Shown piece after piece: positions 50,778 through 60,693 of a DNA stretch of 64,000 nt (the first letter of the stretch is position 1; each line of letters starts with the position of its first letter). Where the stretch lies: NCBI RefSeq assembly GCF_003473295.1, contig NZ_QRMP01000002.1, positions 187,204 to 251,203 on the forward strand, written 5' to 3'. A program made the translations under genes and the position numbers. The notes beneath the pieces were generated by a model. It saw nothing but the letters and a program-made list of their open reading frames with translations. It was not told the DNA's origin and did not search any database. The stretch is from Parabacteroides sp. AM08-6. Its GTDB lineage: Bacteria > Bacteroidota > Bacteroidia > Bacteroidales > Tannerellaceae.

Positions 50778-51899
50778 ATGAAGAATCGTATTGTAAAGAA
50801 AATCATGCGTATCATTTTCCTGGTCCTGATTGTGGCCGCGGTAGTCGGCACATTCTATTTCCTCTGGAAGAAATCCCGGCCGGTTATCACGGTATACGAA
50901 CTGGTAACGCCAACGCGGGATACCATCGAGACGAAGACCGTCGCGACCGGGAAAGTCGAGCCTCGCGACGAAGTACTTATCAAGCCGCAAATGTCCGGTA
51001 TCATATCCGAAGTATTGAAAGAGGCAGGGCAGATGGTGAAGGAAGGCGAAATCATAGCCAAGATAAAGGTCATCCCCGAAATGGTCCAATTGAATAGTGC
51101 CGAGTCCCGCGTGCGGGTTGCCAAAATCAGTCTTGAACAGGTGAGTGCCACCTTCAAGCGGGATGAAGAACTTTATAAACAGGGAGTGATTGCCAAGGAA
51201 GAATTCGAAACCTCGCAAGCTACCTATAAGAAAGCACAGGAAGAGGCCGAGAATGCTCAGGATGCACTCGAAATCATCCGCGAAGGTATTTCACGCAAAT
51301 CGAGCGCAAGCAGTACGACGCAGGTCCGCTCCACTATCACCGGTATGATACTGGATGTGCCCGTGAAGGTCGGAAATTCCGTTATCCAATCCAACACATT
51401 CAACGATGGAACGACCATTGCGACCGTAGCCGACATGAATAACATGATTTTTAAAGGAAAAGTAGACGAAACGGAAGTCGGCCGCATCAACGAAGGCATG
51501 CCGATAAAACTGACGGTAGGGGCCTTGGACAGCCGCAATTTCGATGCCCTCCTGGAATATGTCGCCCCCAAAGGCGTGGAAGAAAACGGAGCAGTCCTCT
51601 TTGAGGTGAAAGCCGCCGTACAGATGCCTGCCGATGCCTTTATCCGTGCCGGCTACAGTGCCAATGCGGAAATAGTACTGAAACGTGCCGAAAACGTGCT
51701 GTCTGTCCCGGAAAGCTGTGTGGAATTTAGTGGCGACTCGACCTTCGTGCAGCTCGTTACACAGGAATTGCCGGAACAAAAGTTTGAAAAACAACCTGTA
51801 AAAGTAGGCCTTTCCGATGGTATCCGGATTGAAATAAAAGAAGGTTTGAAGGAAAGCGACAAAGTACGGGGAGCCATCATCGACCCGAATAAGAAATAA
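50778..51899 (+). CDS. Periplasmic adaptor (MacA/HlyD membrane-fusion protein)
   Basis: The 373-aa protein has an N-terminal membrane anchor (IMRIIFLVLIVAAVVGTFYFLW). A split lipoyl domain (ATGKVEPRDEVLIKPQMSG near 65 and STITGMILDVPVKVGNSV near 185) flanks a helical hairpin (about 105-170). Beta-barrel and membrane-proximal domains follow. It bridges the ABC permeases to the outer-membrane TolC channel encoded next. Confidence 0.94.
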   Translation: MKNRIVKKIMRIIFLVLIVAAVVGTFYFLWKKSRPVITVYELVTPTRDTIETKTVATGKVEPRDEVLIKPQMSGIISEVLKEAGQMVKEGEIIAKIKVIPEMVQLNSAESRVRVAKISLEQVSATFKRDEELYKQGVIAKEEFETSQATYKKAQEEAENAQDALEIIREGISRKSSASSTTQVRSTITGMILDVPVKVGNSVIQSNTFNDGTTIATVADMNNMIFKGKVDETEVGRINEGMPIKLTVGALDSRNFDALLEYVAPKGVEENGAVLFEVKAAVQMPADAFIRAGYSANAEIVLKRAENVLSVPESCVEFSGDSTFVQLVTQELPEQKFEKQPVKVGLSDGIRIEIKEGLKESDKVRGAIIDPNKK

Positions 51900-51919
51900 C
51901 GTATCTAAAAGTCAGAACA

Positions 51920-53269
51920 ATGAGAAATCAATTGATAATAGCAGCAGCCTTGCTTCTTTCCTGCCCTTTGGGACGGACGCAGGAGGCGGCGCGGCAATGG
52001 TCGTTGGAGGAATGTATCCGCTATGCCATCGAGCACAATATCGACCTGAAGCAGCAACAGCAGGAACAGGAGAGCCGTAAGGTGGAACTGAACACCAGCA
52101 GATACAGCTGGCTTCCGGATTTGAATGCCAACATGGGGCAAAACTTCGACTTCGGCCGCTCCCCTTCCAAGTCGGGGGTGATTGTAGACCAGAATTCCGC
52201 GAATACGTCTGCCAACATCTCCCTGAGCATGCCCATTTTCGATGGTCTGAAGATACCGAACGATATTGCAGCCCGCAAGCTGGACCTGAAAGCTGCCGTT
52301 GAAACCCTGAACAAGGCTAAAGAAGATTTGGCCATCAATATCGCTTCCTACTACCTGCAAGTCCTATATAACAAGGAGGTCTTGAAAATCGCCGAATTGC
52401 AAGTTGCCCTGAGCCGTGAGCAGGTCACGAAGACGGAAGCGCTGGTGAAAGCCGGAAAAGTTCCCCTCTCGCAGCTCTACGACATGAAAGCCCAATTGGC
52501 TAAAGATGAAGTCTCGCAGACTGAAGCTCGCAATAATGTAAATCTGGCCATACTTGACCTGACTCAAAGCCTCGAACTGGAACGTGCCGGCGAGCATTTC
52601 GACATCGTTGTCCCTGAAACGGGCGATGCCGTAGAACAATACATGGGCAGTATCCTCCCACCGGATGATATTTATAACCATGCTGTCGACTTCAAGCCGC
52701 AGATAAAAGAACAGGAGTACTTGCTGGAAAGCCAGAAGAAAATGCTGAAGGTAGCCCAGGCAGGCTATTATCCCAAACTGAATTTCGGAGCCAGCTACAG
52801 CAACGGCTATTACCATTATTCCGGTGATGGCGAGTATGATAACATCGCTTTTAGCGAGCAGCTGAAGAACAATGGCCGCAAAACAGTGGGCTTCAGCCTG
52901 AGTATCCCGCTATTCAACCGTTTCCAGGTGCGCAACAGCGTTCGTTCCGCACGTATCAATATCCGCAACCGCGAACTGATGATGGAAAATACAAAGAAAG
53001 TCCTTTATAAAGAAATCCAGCAAGCCTACTACAATGCCACCGCTGCGCAGGAGAAATATGTGGCATCCGATAAGTCCGTTCTTGCCAGCAAAGAAGCTTT
53101 CACCTATGCCGAAGAACGTTACGCTGCCGGTAAAAGCACGGTTTTCGAATACAGTGAAGCAAAAACGAAATACGCACAGAGTCTGTCCGAACAGGTACAG
53201 GCAAAATTTGATTTTATATTCCGTGCAAAGATATTGGACTTTTATAATGGAACGCCAATAACATTGTGA
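51920..53269 (+). CDS. TolC-family outer-membrane efflux protein
   Basis: The 449-aa protein has a signal peptide (LIIAAALLLSCPLGRTQ). Two outer-membrane efflux repeats are present: the first begins WSLEECIRYAIEHNIDLKQQQ, and the second has QAGYYPKLNFGASYSNG and SIPLFNRFQVRNSVR. Long coiled helices rich in Ala, Glu and Gln make the periplasmic tunnel. It is the exit duct of the MacAB-like system and its final gene; the hairpin at 53305 follows. Confidence 0.95.
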   Translation: MRNQLIIAAALLLSCPLGRTQEAARQWSLEECIRYAIEHNIDLKQQQQEQESRKVELNTSRYSWLPDLNANMGQNFDFGRSPSKSGVIVDQNSANTSANISLSMPIFDGLKIPNDIAARKLDLKAAVETLNKAKEDLAINIASYYLQVLYNKEVLKIAELQVALSREQVTKTEALVKAGKVPLSQLYDMKAQLAKDEVSQTEARNNVNLAILDLTQSLELERAGEHFDIVVPETGDAVEQYMGSILPPDDIYNHAVDFKPQIKEQEYLLESQKKMLKVAQAGYYPKLNFGASYSNGYYHYSGDGEYDNIAFSEQLKNNGRKTVGFSLSIPLFNRFQVRNSVRSARINIRNRELMMENTKKVLYKEIQQAYYNATAAQEKYVASDKSVLASKEAFTYAEERYAAGKSTVFEYSEAKTKYAQSLSEQVQAKFDFIFRAKILDFYNGTPITL

Positions 53270-53304
53270 GATTTTTAAGTAAGACACACTTTTATTTGAA
53301 AGAG

Positions 53305-53337
53305 AAAGAGAGGTTCCCGGGATGGAAGCCTCTCTTT
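53305..53337. terminator. Hairpin shared by convergent tolC-like and propeller genes
   Basis: AAAGAGAGG pairs with CCTCTCTTT around a 15-base loop. T-rich tails are short on both sides. It lies between convergent stops at 53269 and 53358. Confidence 0.65.
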
Positions 53338-53357
53338 GCTTATCGGAATATCAGTGT

Positions 53358-54485
53358 TTATTGTTTTAATTTCCCTATGAATAACACATTGTTGTCATTT
53401 TCATGTAGGGAGGCGGCCAATTCTTTCATCTTTTCTTTATCCTTATCGGGGCATTTGCCGGAGGATAGAAGTTTTTCGACTTCTTCTTGCATCGAACCGG
53501 GTTCCAAACTCCGCAGATAATAACCTTTGTTGAAACTATAATAAGTAGGCATATTTCCAAAGAAGTCGTTTACAAGATTGAACTTGACAGCCTTTCCTGT
53601 TTTCTTGTCAATCATGTATGTGCCTCCTCCGGTTGGGCGTTGTTTCTCATTATCCCAGTAATAGCAGTTGGCAAAATAGCAGGTAGGAAGTTCCATATAG
53701 AGGTGTATGGGCTTATTCTCTTTTGGGAAATTCATGGCAAAGTGTGGCTCCAACCTGTTTTCAGCTGCATTGTATGCAAACAGTGTGTCGTTTGAAGTAT
53801 GGAAGAATTCAAAATCTGGTCCGTTCTGGTATGAGAAGATTTCTCCGTTAAAGTCGCCAACCTTCATGTGTGCCGGAGTGAGGATTTGCTTGGTAATCTT
53901 ACCATCCATGTCCACGCAGAAGGCAAACGGGTCTTTCTCTTCGAAAGACATTTGGACGACGGATAATGTTCCGTCGTCATTCAATGATATTTTCGATTTA
54001 TTTATATTCAAAGGCAACTTAATATCTTTTATCCATTTCCCGTTCAAGTCATACATCATGATTTTATTTCCGGTAAAGAAGTTGAGGAAGATATGCCCTC
54101 CTTTCTCATCTATGATTTCATCATAAATAGGCTGATTGTACTCACCCGGACCGCTTCCGACGTTCCCGACATCGCAAAGGAATTTCCCTTTCCTATCATA
54201 AAGTTTATAAGGCAGTCCGGTTTGTTGCCGTATACCGATATAATTGTCTGTTGCCATGATGACTCTGGCTTTAAATAGAGCGGCATCGCTATTATCGAAC
54301 CGGATAAGCTGGCAGTCCTCTACCAAGTCGCTGAGCGGAAGTTCAATGGTGTTGTTGTCCACTGATGCGAAGTCGCATACCGTGAATTTGGCATTGCTGT
54401 CGGATACGCTTTTGGGATTGCTGTTACAACTTGCCAAAGCAACTGTTATCAGCGATAAGGCGGGAATTAGAACTTTTAGTTTCAT
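53358..54485 (-). CDS. 6-bladed beta-propeller lipoprotein (DUF4934-like)
   Basis: The product is 375 aa from ATG 54485; the frame is open to an ATG at 54551 but only the inner start gives a lipoprotein signal (LSLITVALASC, Cys about 20). The rest resembles Bacteroidetes 6-bladed beta-propeller proteins: LVEDCQLIRFDN, the classic VGNVGSGPGEYNQP motif, and MYDLNGKWIKDIKLP. It probably sits in the outer membrane or periplasm. Ligand and function are unknown. A TACTTTTG promoter lies at 54515. Confidence 0.87.
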   Translation of the reverse strand: MKLKVLIPALSLITVALASCNSNPKSVSDSNAKFTVCDFASVDNNTIELPLSDLVEDCQLIRFDNSDAALFKARVIMATDNYIGIRQQTGLPYKLYDRKGKFLCDVGNVGSGPGEYNQPIYDEIIDEKGGHIFLNFFTGNKIMMYDLNGKWIKDIKLPLNINKSKISLNDDGTLSVVQMSFEEKDPFAFCVDMDGKITKQILTPAHMKVGDFNGEIFSYQNGPDFEFFHTSNDTLFAYNAAENRLEPHFAMNFPKENKPIHLYMELPTCYFANCYYWDNEKQRPTGGGTYMIDKKTGKAVKFNLVNDFFGNMPTYYSFNKGYYLRSLEPGSMQEEVEKLLSSGKCPDKDKEKMKELAASLHENDNNVLFIGKLKQ

Positions 54486-54514
54486 AATAGATGAATTTTG
54501 AATGATTATAAAAA

Positions 54515-54522
54515 CAAAAGTA
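54515..54522 (-). promoter_or_regulatory. Candidate -7 box (TACTTTTG) of the propeller lipoprotein gene
   Basis: This minus-strand TAnnTTTG lies 30 bases before ATG 54485. Being downstream of the ATG at 54551, it supports the inner start. Confidence 0.48.
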
Positions 54523-54581
54523 TGAATAATTCGTATGTGCGAACTATCCATACTCAGATAAAAAGATTGTTTTACGTTATC

Positions 54582-56774
54582 TTAACGGATGAACAACAAT
54601 TCGCGGTATTTCGGCAGTGGCCACATCTGATTGTCCACCATCAGTTCGAGGTCGTCGATGTGGTTGCGGATTTCGTCCAGATAAGGAGCTACCGTGTCAT
54701 GGTAGGCAATCGCCTTACTACGCAGGTCGGCAATGCGGTTTGCCTTTTTGCGGGCTTCCACCATTTCGTCGACCATGCGGGTGACGGCACAGATATGGCC
54801 GGCTATCTTACGAACCAGACGGCGGGGCTCTTCCGACATATCATCGTATTCCGGATAGCTGCCGAATGTATCCTTCAGCTTGGCCAGATTATCCAGCAGG
54901 ACGGATTGGTAGCGGACGGCTACCGGGATGATATGGTTGAGCGACAAATCGCCCAGTACGCGGGCTTCGATTTGTACTTTCTTGATGTAGATTTCCCATT
55001 TTACCTCGTTGCGTGCTTCCAGCTCTTTCTCGCTCAACACACCGGTTTCCTTGAACATCCGGATTACTTCCGGAGTCAGATAAGCATCGTATTGTAGCGG
55101 AACGCTGTTTTCGCAATCCAGGCCGCGGCGGGCAGCCTCTTCTTTCCATTCTTCTCCGTAACCGTTGCCGTCGAAACGGATAGGTTTGGACTCTTTAATG
55201 TATGCTTTCAGGACTTCGAAGATGGCGGCTTCCTTGCTTTTCCCTTTGGCGCGCAGGGCTTCTACGTCTTTCTTGAATTCGCGCAGCTGGTAGGCTACGG
55301 CAGAGTTCAGGGCCAGCATAGCCGAACCGCAGTTTGCCGACGAACCCAGTGCACGGAATTCGAAACGGTTTCCGGTGAATGCAAAAGGTGATGTGCGGTT
55401 GCGGTCCGTATTGTCGAGCAGCAATTCGGGGATTTGTCCGAAGCCCAGGTGCAACCGTTTCTTGTCGTCTACCTCGATTGCGTCTTCGATGGAGCAATTC
55501 TCGAATCTATCCAATATTTCTGAAATCTGAGTGCCTAAGAAGGATGAAATGATAGCCGGGGGCGCTTCGTTGGCGCCAAGACGATGCGCGTTGGTTGCCG
55601 ATGCGATACTGGCTTTCAGGAGGGCATTGTATTTATAGACGGCCATCAAGGAGTTGACTACGAATGTGATAAATCGCAGGTTGTCTTCCCTGTCTTTTCC
55701 CGGGGAGAAGAGGTTGATGCCCGTGTCCGTTCCCATCGACCAATTACAATGTTTTCCGGAACCGTTCACTCCCATAAAGGGCTTTTCGTGCAGCAATACG
55801 CGGAAATTGTGACGGCGGGAGACGCGTTTCATCACCGACATCAGCAGTTGGTTATGGTCGTTTGCCAAGTTGCATTCCTCATAGATGGGGGCCAGCTCGA
55901 ACTGGTTCGGGGCGACTTCGTTGTGACGGGTTTTCACCGGAATGCCCAGCTTGTAGCATTCCGTTTCCAAATCTTTCATGAATTCCTGTACACGCGAAGG
56001 GATTGCTCCGAAATAATGGTCGTCCAACTGTTGGTTTTTGGCACTTTCGTGTCCCAACAGTGTGCGTTCCGTCAGCGACAAATCGGGGCGTGCCGAGTAG
56101 AGTTCTTCGTCCACCAGGAAATACTCCTGTTCCCAGCCCAGGTAGGTAATGACTTTTTCCACCTCTTCATTAAAGTAGTTGCATACCTCTTTTGCCGCTT
56201 TGTTTAATGCCTCGATGGAACGGATAAGCGGCGTTTTATAGTCCAGGGCTTCGCCGGTATAAGCGATAAAGACGGTTGGTATACAAAGCGTGTCATCTAC
56301 GATGAAAGCGGGCGAGGATGGGTCCCAGGCGGAATATCCGCGTGCTTCGAAGGTGTTGCGCAATCCGCCGTTCGGGAAACTGGAAGCATCCGGCTCCTGC
56401 TGGGCAAGCAGCTTTCCGCTGAATTCTTCTATCATGCCGCCGTTGCCGTCGTGTTCCACGAACGCATCATGTTTTTCGGCTGTTCCGTCGGTCAGGGGTT
56501 GAAACCAATGCGTGTAGTGGGTGACTCCTTTTTCCAGTGCCCACATGCGCATACCGGCAGCTACATGATTGGCAATTTCACGGTCGATGGGAGTTCCATT
56601 GTCGATGGCATGTGTCAGAGCCTTATATGTTTCCTTGGAAAGATACTTTTGCATCGCCTTCCTGTTGAAAACGTTCTCGCCATAATATTCGGATACTTTT
56701 TGTTGGGGAGTAATCGCTTCCACAGCCTTTCGGTTGGATGCTTTCTCCACTGCATTGAAGCGTGAGATTGACAT
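54582..56774 (-). CDS. glnN: Type III glutamine synthetase (GlnN)
   Basis: This 730-aa cytoplasmic enzyme ligates ammonia to glutamate using ATP. The long GSIII form is recognised by its N-terminal SEYYGENVFNRKAMQKYL. The catalytic region includes EVAPNQFELAPIYEE, FMGVNGSGKHCNWSMGT, GANEAPPAIISSFLG and NRTSPFAFTGNRFEFRALGSS. GSIII is the usual GS in Bacteroidales and acts in nitrogen assimilation. It is monocistronic between the propeller gene and the ATP synthase operon, with promoter TATCTTTG at 56806. Confidence 0.97.
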   Translation of the reverse strand: MSISRFNAVEKASNRKAVEAITPQQKVSEYYGENVFNRKAMQKYLSKETYKALTHAIDNGTPIDREIANHVAAGMRMWALEKGVTHYTHWFQPLTDGTAEKHDAFVEHDGNGGMIEEFSGKLLAQQEPDASSFPNGGLRNTFEARGYSAWDPSSPAFIVDDTLCIPTVFIAYTGEALDYKTPLIRSIEALNKAAKEVCNYFNEEVEKVITYLGWEQEYFLVDEELYSARPDLSLTERTLLGHESAKNQQLDDHYFGAIPSRVQEFMKDLETECYKLGIPVKTRHNEVAPNQFELAPIYEECNLANDHNQLLMSVMKRVSRRHNFRVLLHEKPFMGVNGSGKHCNWSMGTDTGINLFSPGKDREDNLRFITFVVNSLMAVYKYNALLKASIASATNAHRLGANEAPPAIISSFLGTQISEILDRFENCSIEDAIEVDDKKRLHLGFGQIPELLLDNTDRNRTSPFAFTGNRFEFRALGSSANCGSAMLALNSAVAYQLREFKKDVEALRAKGKSKEAAIFEVLKAYIKESKPIRFDGNGYGEEWKEEAARRGLDCENSVPLQYDAYLTPEVIRMFKETGVLSEKELEARNEVKWEIYIKKVQIEARVLGDLSLNHIIPVAVRYQSVLLDNLAKLKDTFGSYPEYDDMSEEPRRLVRKIAGHICAVTRMVDEMVEARKKANRIADLRSKAIAYHDTVAPYLDEIRNHIDDLELMVDNQMWPLPKYRELLFIR

Positions 56775-56805
56775 ACTATTTGTTTTTTTTATGTTATACC
56801 GGTTG

Positions 56806-56813
56806 CAAAGATA
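56806..56813 (-). promoter_or_regulatory. Candidate -7 box (TATCTTTG) of glnN
   Basis: This perfect minus-strand TAnnTTTG lies about 32 bases before ATG 56774. A TTGG about 16 bases further upstream is a suboptimal -33 candidate. Confidence 0.52.
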
Positions 56814-56864
56814 ACATGTAAAAGTTTACCAACCTCTTTCATTCGGGAGTTAAAATATAGTTTT

Positions 56865-56882
56865 ATACGGAAAAATCCGTAT
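56865..56882 (-). terminator. Weak hairpin at the end of the ATP synthase operon
   Basis: A perfect 7-bp stem ATACGGA/TCCGTAT with a 4-base loop lies 5 bases after the atpG stop. The tail on the minus strand is AAAACTATATTTT rather than a clean T-run, so termination may be inefficient. Confidence 0.4.
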
Positions 56883-56886
56883 GTCC

Positions 56887-57741
56887 CTATTGTCCTCCCA
56901 TGATGTCCAGCAATTCGTTCGTGATGGCTTGCTGGCGTGTTTTGTTGTACTGCAACGTCAATTGTTGTATCAAGTCATTGGCATTGTCGTTGGCCGTTTG
57001 CATGGCAAGCATACGGGCGGCATGTTCCGACGTGTTCGTATCCAATAGGGTCGTGTAGATAGTCAGGTTGAGCAGCTTGGGGAATAATAGTTCCTGCAAG
57101 CGGGCGGGGGAGGGCTCCAGGATATAGTCTGCGTAGATGGCGGAGCTTGTATTGCTGTCCGGCAACGTTATCGGCAGGTAAGTCTTTTCGGTCAGCACCT
57201 GCTCTGCCATGTTTTTGAAGTGATGATAGAGCAGTTCTATCCGGTCTGCTTGTTTGTCGGTGAAAAGCTTTGTCAGCCGGGTAGCCAGTTCCATAGCCGC
57301 TTCGTAAGAGGGCTTGTCGGCGAGGTGGACGAAATCGTTTTCTGCCGGATAGCCCGCTTTCCGCAATTCGTCGGCAATCTTTTTACCGACGGGATAGATG
57401 CGGACAGTAATCCCCGCCTCCTCGTATTTATGCAGCAAGGCGGACAACTCTTTCCATACGTTGGCATTGAAAGTTCCGCAAAGGCCGGTATTGGACGAGA
57501 AAGCTACCAGTACGACCTGTCTTACTTCACGCTGTTGCGTGTAAGGGGAGTCCTCATCTACCTTCGTGGCGAGGAGAGCGTTCAATATAGCGGATAATTT
57601 ATTTGCATAAGCAAGCGCATGTTCAGCCAACGTCTGGGTATGGTGCAGCTTGGCAGAGGATACCATCTTCATGGCGGAGGTTATCTTCTGCGTGCTGTGG
57701 ATAGACGCGATACGAACTTTTATCTCTTTTAATGATGCCAT
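56887..57741 (-). CDS. atpG: ATP synthase F1 subunit gamma
   Basis: This 284-aa central rotor shaft has the N-terminal coiled helix start LKEIKVRIASIHSTQKITSAMKMVSSAKLH and the C-terminal partner helix AARMLAMQTANDNANDLIQQLTLQYNKTRQQAITNELLDIMGG. Both ends are the conserved parts of the family. It is the last gene of the atp operon, 5 bases after atpA. Confidence 0.97.
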   Translation of the reverse strand: MASLKEIKVRIASIHSTQKITSAMKMVSSAKLHHTQTLAEHALAYANKLSAILNALLATKVDEDSPYTQQREVRQVVLVAFSSNTGLCGTFNANVWKELSALLHKYEEAGITVRIYPVGKKIADELRKAGYPAENDFVHLADKPSYEAAMELATRLTKLFTDKQADRIELLYHHFKNMAEQVLTEKTYLPITLPDSNTSSAIYADYILEPSPARLQELLFPKLLNLTIYTTLLDTNTSEHAARMLAMQTANDNANDLIQQLTLQYNKTRQQAITNELLDIMGGQ

Positions 57742-57746
57742 AATGC

Positions 57747-59330
57747 TTATTTATACGTTTCTGCCAGCTGACTGGCTGTCTCTTCCAGTATTTTGCTGAT
57801 ATCGTCATTGATAACACCGGATTTCAGCACATCCAGCACATCTTTTCGATGTGATACTTCCAGTGTTTGAAGAAACTCTTTCTCAAACTCGTGGACTTTG
57901 TCCAACGGGATGTTTTTCAACAAACCTTTTGTGCCGCAATAGAGAATGGCAATCTGTCGCTCCACCGGCATCGGGCTGTATTGAGGTTGTATCAACAATT
58001 GTGTGTTTTTCTGCCCTTTGTCGATAGTGAAGGCTGTAACCGCATCCATCTCGCCGCCGAATTTGGTAAATGATTCCAACTCGCGGAACTGGGCCTGGTC
58101 GATTTTCAACGTGCCGGCTACTTTCTTCATTGCTTTCAGCTGGGCATTTCCTCCTACACGTGAAACAGAGATACCGACATTGATAGCCGGACGGTTTCCT
58201 TGGTTGAAAAGGTCGGTTTCCAAGAATATCTGTCCGTCGGTGATGGAAATCACGTTGGTCGGGATATAGGCGGAGACATCGCCGGCCTGTGTTTCGATAA
58301 TAGGCAAGGCAGTGAGTGAGCCTCCTCCAGTGACCTTCTCTTTCATGCTTTCCGGCAAATCGTTCATCTCGCGTGCCACTTCCGGCTGGTTGATGATTTT
58401 GGCCGCACGTTCCAGCAGTCGCGAATGCAGGTAGAATATATCGCCCGGATAGGCTTCCCGGCCTGATGGACGGCGAAGTATCAGGGAGACTTCGCGATAG
58501 GCGACCGCTTGTTTCGACAAATCGTCGTATACAACCAGCGCATGACGACCACTGTCGCGGAAGTATTCTCCGATGGCAGCTCCGGCAAACGGAGCGAAAT
58601 ATTGCATGGCCGCAGGGTCGGAAGCTGTCGCGCTGACCACAATTGTATAATCCATCGCCCCTTTTTCCTGCAAGGTATTGACTAAGGAGGCAACGGTGGA
58701 ACCTTTTTGCCCGATGGCTACATAAATGCAGTAGACGGGTTTGCCTGCTTCGAAATTGCTTCGCTGGTTGATAATTGTGTCGATGGCAATGGATGTTTTA
58801 CCTGTCTGGCGGTCGCCGATAATCAATTCTCGCTGTCCGCGCCCGATAGGAATCATGGCATCTACAGCTTTGATGCCGGTTTGCAGCGGTTCGTTCACCG
58901 GCTGGCGGAAAATAACGCCCGGAGCCTTTCTTTCAAGCGGCATCCGGAAACTTTCGCCGGTTATCTCCCCTTTTCCGTCAATCGGGTTTCCCAATGGGTC
59001 GATGACGCGGCCTATCATACTTTCGCTCACATCGATAGATGCGATACGGCCGGTACGTTTTACGGTATCGCCTTCTTTCACTTGGTCGGTTGGGCCCAGC
59101 AGGACGGCGCCGACATTGTCTTCTTCCAGGTTCATCACGATGGCTTCCATGCCATTGTCGAATTGCAGCAGTTCGTTGGCTTCGGCATTGTCGAGACCAT
59201 AAATACGTGCAACGCCGTCGCTGACCTGGAGTACTGTCCCCACTTCTTCGAGCTGGATGCTGGTACTGATTCCTTCAAGCTCCTGACGCAGGATGGCGGA
59301 AACTTCGCTAACTTTTATCTGTTCTGTCAT
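57747..59330 (-). CDS. atpA: ATP synthase F1 subunit alpha
   Basis: This is the 527-aa non-catalytic nucleotide-binding subunit, with P-loop GDRQTGKTS and the alpha signature [17 protein letters not shown]. The frame is open further upstream to 59393, inside atpH, but ATG 59330 ([14 protein letters not shown]) is the normal family start and lies 13 bases after the atpH stop. Confidence 0.98.
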   Translation of the reverse strand: MTEQIKVSEVSAILRQELEGISTSIQLEEVGTVLQVSDGVARIYGLDNAEANELLQFDNGMEAIVMNLEEDNVGAVLLGPTDQVKEGDTVKRTGRIASIDVSESMIGRVIDPLGNPIDGKGEITGESFRMPLERKAPGVIFRQPVNEPLQTGIKAVDAMIPIGRGQRELIIGDRQTGKTSIAIDTIINQRSNFEAGKPVYCIYVAIGQKGSTVASLVNTLQEKGAMDYTIVVSATASDPAAMQYFAPFAGAAIGEYFRDSGRHALVVYDDLSKQAVAYREVSLILRRPSGREAYPGDIFYLHSRLLERAAKIINQPEVAREMNDLPESMKEKVTGGGSLTALPIIETQAGDVSAYIPTNVISITDGQIFLETDLFNQGNRPAINVGISVSRVGGNAQLKAMKKVAGTLKIDQAQFRELESFTKFGGEMDAVTAFTIDKGQKNTQLLIQPQYSPMPVERQIAILYCGTKGLLKNIPLDKVHEFEKEFLQTLEVSHRKDVLDVLKSGVINDDISKILEETASQLAETYK

Positions 59331-59343
59331 ACGTTTATCTTTT

Positions 59344-59886
59344 TTATTTTCTTTCAAGCAACCGGTTGCGGATGTTGCGTAGTTGCGTCGCATAGCTTGC
59401 GTCTATCCGGTAGTGGCCTATACGCAATCTGAATCCTCCTATCAATTCCGGTTTTACATGACCCGAGAATTCGATGGTGCAGCCCGTCTCTTCCCGTAAT
59501 TTGTCTTCGAGGTGTCCTTTCGTTTTCTCGTCGACAGGGACGGCGGAACTGAACTGTACGCGGGTGATTTTCCTGTCTTTCCGGTATAAATGGATATAGC
59601 TCCATACGATAAACGGCAACATGCTTTCCCGTTTATGACGCAACACCAACCGGACAAAACGGGTGTACAGGTCGCATACTTCTATTCCCGCGGCAGCTGT
59701 AAGCAATTTGACTTTTCCGTTGTCGGAGACAATCGGATTGCCCAAGGCTGTCAGCAGCTCCGGTTCCATTTCGAAACTGTTTGCCAACATCTTCATATCA
59801 TCATACAACCGGTTTTCCTGCTTTTCGTCTTTTGCCGTGGCAAAAAGCGCTTTCGCATACCGGGAAGAGATAGTTCCTATATCCAT
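59344..59886 (-). CDS. atpH: ATP synthase F1 subunit delta
   Basis: This 180-aa peripheral-stalk subunit (OSCP-like) has [17 protein letters not shown] at the N-terminus and the C-terminal [31 protein letters not shown], which is the conserved delta end. It begins 3 bases after atpF. Confidence 0.95.
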   Translation of the reverse strand: MDIGTISSRYAKALFATAKDEKQENRLYDDMKMLANSFEMEPELLTALGNPIVSDNGKVKLLTAAAGIEVCDLYTRFVRLVLRHKRESMLPFIVWSYIHLYRKDRKITRVQFSSAVPVDEKTKGHLEDKLREETGCTIEFSGHVKPELIGGFRLRIGHYRIDASYATQLRNIRNRLLERK

Positions 59887-59889
59887 AAC

Positions 59890-60390
59890 TTACGATTTAC
59901 TAAACGATACCTCATCGAGCAGCCGGTCGATAATGTTTTGTTGTTCTTTATCGCGGCCGATTTTCTCCTTCATCACTTTTTCTGCAATGGCGATGGAAAG
60001 GTCTGTTATTTCCGAGCGGACTTCACGAATCGCTTTTTCCTTCTCTTCACGTATCCGCCGGGTAGCCTCTTCCAGTTGCAGACGAGCTTCGGCAGCCGCT
60101 TTTTGGCGGGCTTCGCCGATAATCTGTTCTTTTTCGGCCAGGGCTTCTTTCAGTATGGCGTTTTGTTGTTCTTTGGCTTGAGCCAGAAGTTTGTCGCCTT
60201 CAACTTTGATATTGGCGAGTTGCTCGTTGGCTTGACGCGCTGTTTCCAGCGAATTATCGATGTAGGCTTTCCGTTGTTCCACCGCTTTTATGATGACGGG
60301 GAAACCGTATTTGGAAAGGATTACAAAGACAATTCCGAACGAAAGTATCATCCAGAAAAGAAGTCCTGTATCCGGGGTTAATAATGACAT
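59890..60390 (-). CDS. atpF: ATP synthase Fo subunit b
   Basis: This 166-aa protein has one N-terminal membrane helix (LLFWMILSFGIVFVILSKYGFPVI) and a long charged coiled coil (EQRKAYIDNSLETARQANEQLANIK onwards) that forms the peripheral stalk. A single b gene implies a homodimer. Confidence 0.96.
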   Translation of the reverse strand: MSLLTPDTGLLFWMILSFGIVFVILSKYGFPVIIKAVEQRKAYIDNSLETARQANEQLANIKVEGDKLLAQAKEQQNAILKEALAEKEQIIGEARQKAAAEARLQLEEATRRIREEKEKAIREVRSEITDLSIAIAEKVMKEKIGRDKEQQNIIDRLLDEVSFSKS

Positions 60391-60401
60391 AACCTATTGT
60401 T

Positions 60402-60665
<264 letters not shown>

Positions 60666-60693
60666 TTAAATTAGTATTCTTAATTAATAACCA

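Noticed and set aside
54542..54581. AGATAA...TTATCT hairpin after glnN as a terminator
   Set aside because: Only a 6-bp AT-rich stem without a T-run; not convincing.
54498..55097. Plus-strand ORFs over glnN (199 codons; also 55584..56207)
   Set aside because: Antisense to the conserved GSIII reading frame.
58707..59432. Plus-strand ORFs of 241 and 263 codons (also 59590..60381)
   Set aside because: Shadows of atpA, atpH and atpF on the opposite strand. Aromatic-rich translations with no domain.
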